From NCBI RefSeq assembly GCF_016654005.1, contig NZ_JAEPWN010000006.1:124001-188000 (forward strand): a stretch of DNA of 64,000 nt, read 5' to 3'. The notes beneath the pieces are model-generated. The model saw only the letters and a program-made list of their open reading frames with translations, searched no databases and was not told the origin of the DNA. The stretch comes from Brevundimonas nasdae (GTDB taxonomy: Bacteria > Pseudomonadota > Alphaproteobacteria > Caulobacterales > Caulobacteraceae). Positions within the stretch are counted from its first letter, which is position 1; every line of letters begins with the position of its first letter. The position numbers and the translations under genes are program-made. Below are positions 62,515 to 64,000 of this stretch, in pieces.

Positions 62515-63531
62515 TCAGAGCTTGAGGCCGTTGTCCTTGGCCAGCTGGTCCAGCTTGACCATCGGGCGCGGGCCCCAGTGGGCGATGACTTCGGAGGCGG
62601 CCAGCGAGCCCAGCTTGCCGGATTCCTCCAGCGACAGGCCGCGCGCCAGACCCAGCAGGAAGCCTGCCGCGTACTGGTCGCCGGCGCCAGTGGTGTCGAC
62701 AACCTTGGCGACCGGATAGGCGGCGACGGCGGTGCGTTCATCGCCACGGATGATGACCGAGCCATGTTCGCCGCGCGTGACGGCGGCGATCTCGACAATG
62801 GCGGCCAGTTTGTCTGCGGCGGCGTCGAAGTCTTCCGTCTCGAACAGGGCGCCCAGTTCGGCCTCATTGGCCAGGACGATGTCGGCGGACTGGGTGACGA
62901 AATCCAGCAGCTCGGCCCGCCAGCGTGCGACGACGAAGGTGTCGGACAGGGTGATGGCGACCTTGCGGCCCGCCTTGTGCGCGGCGGCGGCGGCGCGTTC
63001 GAAGGCGGCGCGGGCCGGGGCCGGGTCGAACAGATAGCCCTCCAGATAGACAATCTCGCTGGCGGCGATCAGGGCCTCGTCGATGTCATCGGCGAACAGC
63101 TGGTTGGCGGCGCCCAGGAAGGTGGCCATGGTGCGCGCGCCGTCGGGCAGGACGTTGATCAGGCAGCGCCCGGTGCCGAAGCCTTGGGCCGCGCCGCCGG
63201 TCAGGACCGGGGTGTCGAAATGGACGCCCGCCGCGCGGATGTCGTGGGTGAAGACTTCGCCCAGGGTGTCGTCGGCGACCTTGCCGATATAGGCCGCGCG
63301 CCCGCCGAACGAACCGACGCCCGCGACGGTGTTGCCCGCCGACCCGCCGGAAGCCTCAACGCCCGGCGCCATGGCGTCATACAGGGCGGCGCTGCGTTGG
63401 GCGTCGACCAGCTGCATCGAGTTTGGGGCCAGGTCCTGGGCGGCCAGGAAGGCGGCGTCGCAGGGGCTGAGGACGTCCACGATGGCGTTGCCGACGGCGG
63501 CGATATCGTACTGGGCGGTGTTCTGGGTCAT
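62515..63531 (-). CDS. PfkB-family sugar/nucleoside kinase, probable adenosine kinase
   Basis: A 338-residue ribokinase-fold kinase. ASGGSAGNTVAGVGSFGG is the substrate-binding loop with the GGS/GN signature. VVDTTGAGDQYAAGFLLGLA is PfkB signature 2 with catalytic Asp285 in GAGD and the anion hole. Alphaproteobacterial members of this length are usually called adenosine kinase, converting adenosine to AMP; a sugar such as ribose or fructose cannot be excluded. The gene converges on the Smr gene with no clear terminator between. Confidence 0.9.
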   Translation of the reverse strand: MTQNTAQYDIAAVGNAIVDVLSPCDAAFLAAQDLAPNSMQLVDAQRSAALYDAMAPGVEASGGSAGNTVAGVGSFGGRAAYIGKVADDTLGEVFTHDIRAAGVHFDTPVLTGGAAQGFGTGRCLINVLPDGARTMATFLGAANQLFADDIDEALIAASEIVYLEGYLFDPAPARAAFERAAAAAHKAGRKVAITLSDTFVVARWRAELLDFVTQSADIVLANEAELGALFETEDFDAAADKLAAIVEIAAVTRGEHGSVIIRGDERTAVAAYPVAKVVDTTGAGDQYAAGFLLGLARGLSLEESGKLGSLAASEVIAHWGPRPMVKLDQLAKDNGLKL

Positions 63532-63639
63532 GAAACGCCCTTAGCTCAGGGGGCGTCCTGCGTCATCCAAAATCCCATAAGGAAGCCCTTATGTGTTTGC
63601 CGGGTTGAACTGGAACGATGCTGCGATAGGAGGATCGGC

Positions 63640-64000
63640 ATGACCCAGATCGCCGTTCTGACCCCCGCCCCCTCCGACCGTTCCTACATCGGCCGCTGGC
63701 CCGAGGTGCTGGAGCGCCTGAAGGCGACCTTGCAGGAAACGGGTGCCGCCGTGACCGCCACGCCCTGGACCGATCATGTCGAGGACGCCTCGGGTCTGGC
63801 CGGATATGACCTGATCCTGCCGGTCATCGTCTGGGGCTACCACCGCGACCACGCCCGCTGGCTGAAGGCCTGTGCGTCATGGACGAAGGCGGGCCTGCCG
63901 GTCGCCAATCCGGCGGAGGTGCTGCGCTGGAACTCGGACAAGTCCTATCTGGCCCGCCTGGCGCAAAAGGGCGTGCCGATCCCGCCGACGCTGTGGACCG
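63640..64000 (+). CDS. ATP-grasp family protein, N-terminal part
   Basis: The gene starts at ATG 63640, with a very strong AGGAGGA site, and runs off the window end after 120 codons. The visible residues MTQIAVLTPAPSDRSYIGRW, YDLILPVIVWGYHRDHARWL and VLRWNSDKSYLARLAQKGVP match the pre-ATP-grasp domain seen in glutathione-synthetase/RimK-like proteins. The catalytic ATP-grasp core would lie past base 64000. The substrate is unknown. Confidence 0.75.
   Translation, partial: MTQIAVLTPAPSDRSYIGRWPEVLERLKATLQETGAAVTATPWTDHVEDASGLAGYDLILPVIVWGYHRDHARWLKACASWTKAGLPVANPAEVLRWNSDKSYLARLAQKGVPIPPTLWT

Overview
The window is a high-GC, gene-dense chromosomal stretch from an alphaproteobacterium. Gene content points to Caulobacterales, most likely Brevundimonas or a close relative. 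Supporting genes are an EipA-like DUF1134 protein, DUF4167, a BA14K protein, a solitary UDP-sulfoquinovose synthase (sulfolipids are known from Brevundimonas), an extended ribosomal protein S16 and a phasin-like protein. The genus call is inference from gene content. I saw no rRNA, tRNA, CRISPR array, transposase, integrase or phage gene.

Layout. 0-8.3 kb: the end of an S9-type peptidase, an MFS exporter, then a translation block (rpmI, rplT, a polysaccharide deacetylase, pheS, a small unknown gene, pheT, a YqhA-like membrane protein). 8.4-17.7 kb: envelope and signalling genes (EipA-like, NAD-dependent epimerases including sqdB, an I42 protease inhibitor, DUF4167, a degenerate histidine kinase with a receiver domain, twin DUF4893-type lipoproteins, a serine hydrolase). 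17.8-26.1 kb: an outer-membrane receptor, a BCCT transporter, BA14K, HPP and clpB. 26.4-30.6 kb: ffh-rpsP-rimM, DUF1508, GST and DUF3597. 30.7-37.7 kb, mostly minus strand: benE, fabI, galU, a PstS-like lipoprotein and phnCDE. 38.2-44.3 kb: an ornithine decarboxylase-like gene followed by a deoxyhypusine synthase-like gene (polyamine pair), a CobW GTPase, a short PhnA-type protein and nadE. 44.4-45.6 kb: a short accessory patch with small membrane proteins and repeated GTCCGC motifs. 45.7-49.3 kb: ftsY, yciB, a MarR regulator with a histone-like tail, a phasin-like protein and a creatininase. 49.4-52.8 kb: a TetR-EmrB-EmrA drug-efflux operon. 52.9-64 kb: housekeeping genes (amine oxidase, nth, hisN-like phosphatase, XRE regulator, YeaQ-like protein, MprF-like protein, hemW, rdgB, a 38-residue membrane peptide, a DUF2975/HTH/Smr cluster, an adenosine kinase-like PfkB protein, and the start of an ATP-grasp gene).

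How genes work together. PheS/PheT, L35/L20, S16/RimM and Ffh/FtsY serve translation and membrane targeting. The phnCDE genes look like one overlapping ABC-importer operon for phosphonate or phosphite, with a PstS-like binding protein just downstream. The decarboxylase and DHS-like gene would make putrescine and then a longer polyamine. The emr operon carries its own TetR gene and has a candidate operator in its divergent promoter region.

The least ordinary items are: the kinase-like protein whose phospho-accepting histidine is arginine; the gene lodged between pheS and pheT; the odc/DHS-like pair with a short upstream reading frame ending one base before the decarboxylase start; the phasin reading frame that continues upstream to a CTG codon coupled to the creatininase stop; the 38-residue membrane peptide; a 15-bp tandem repeat; and two intergenic palindromic repeat elements. 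I found no clearly new multi-gene defence or mobile system.
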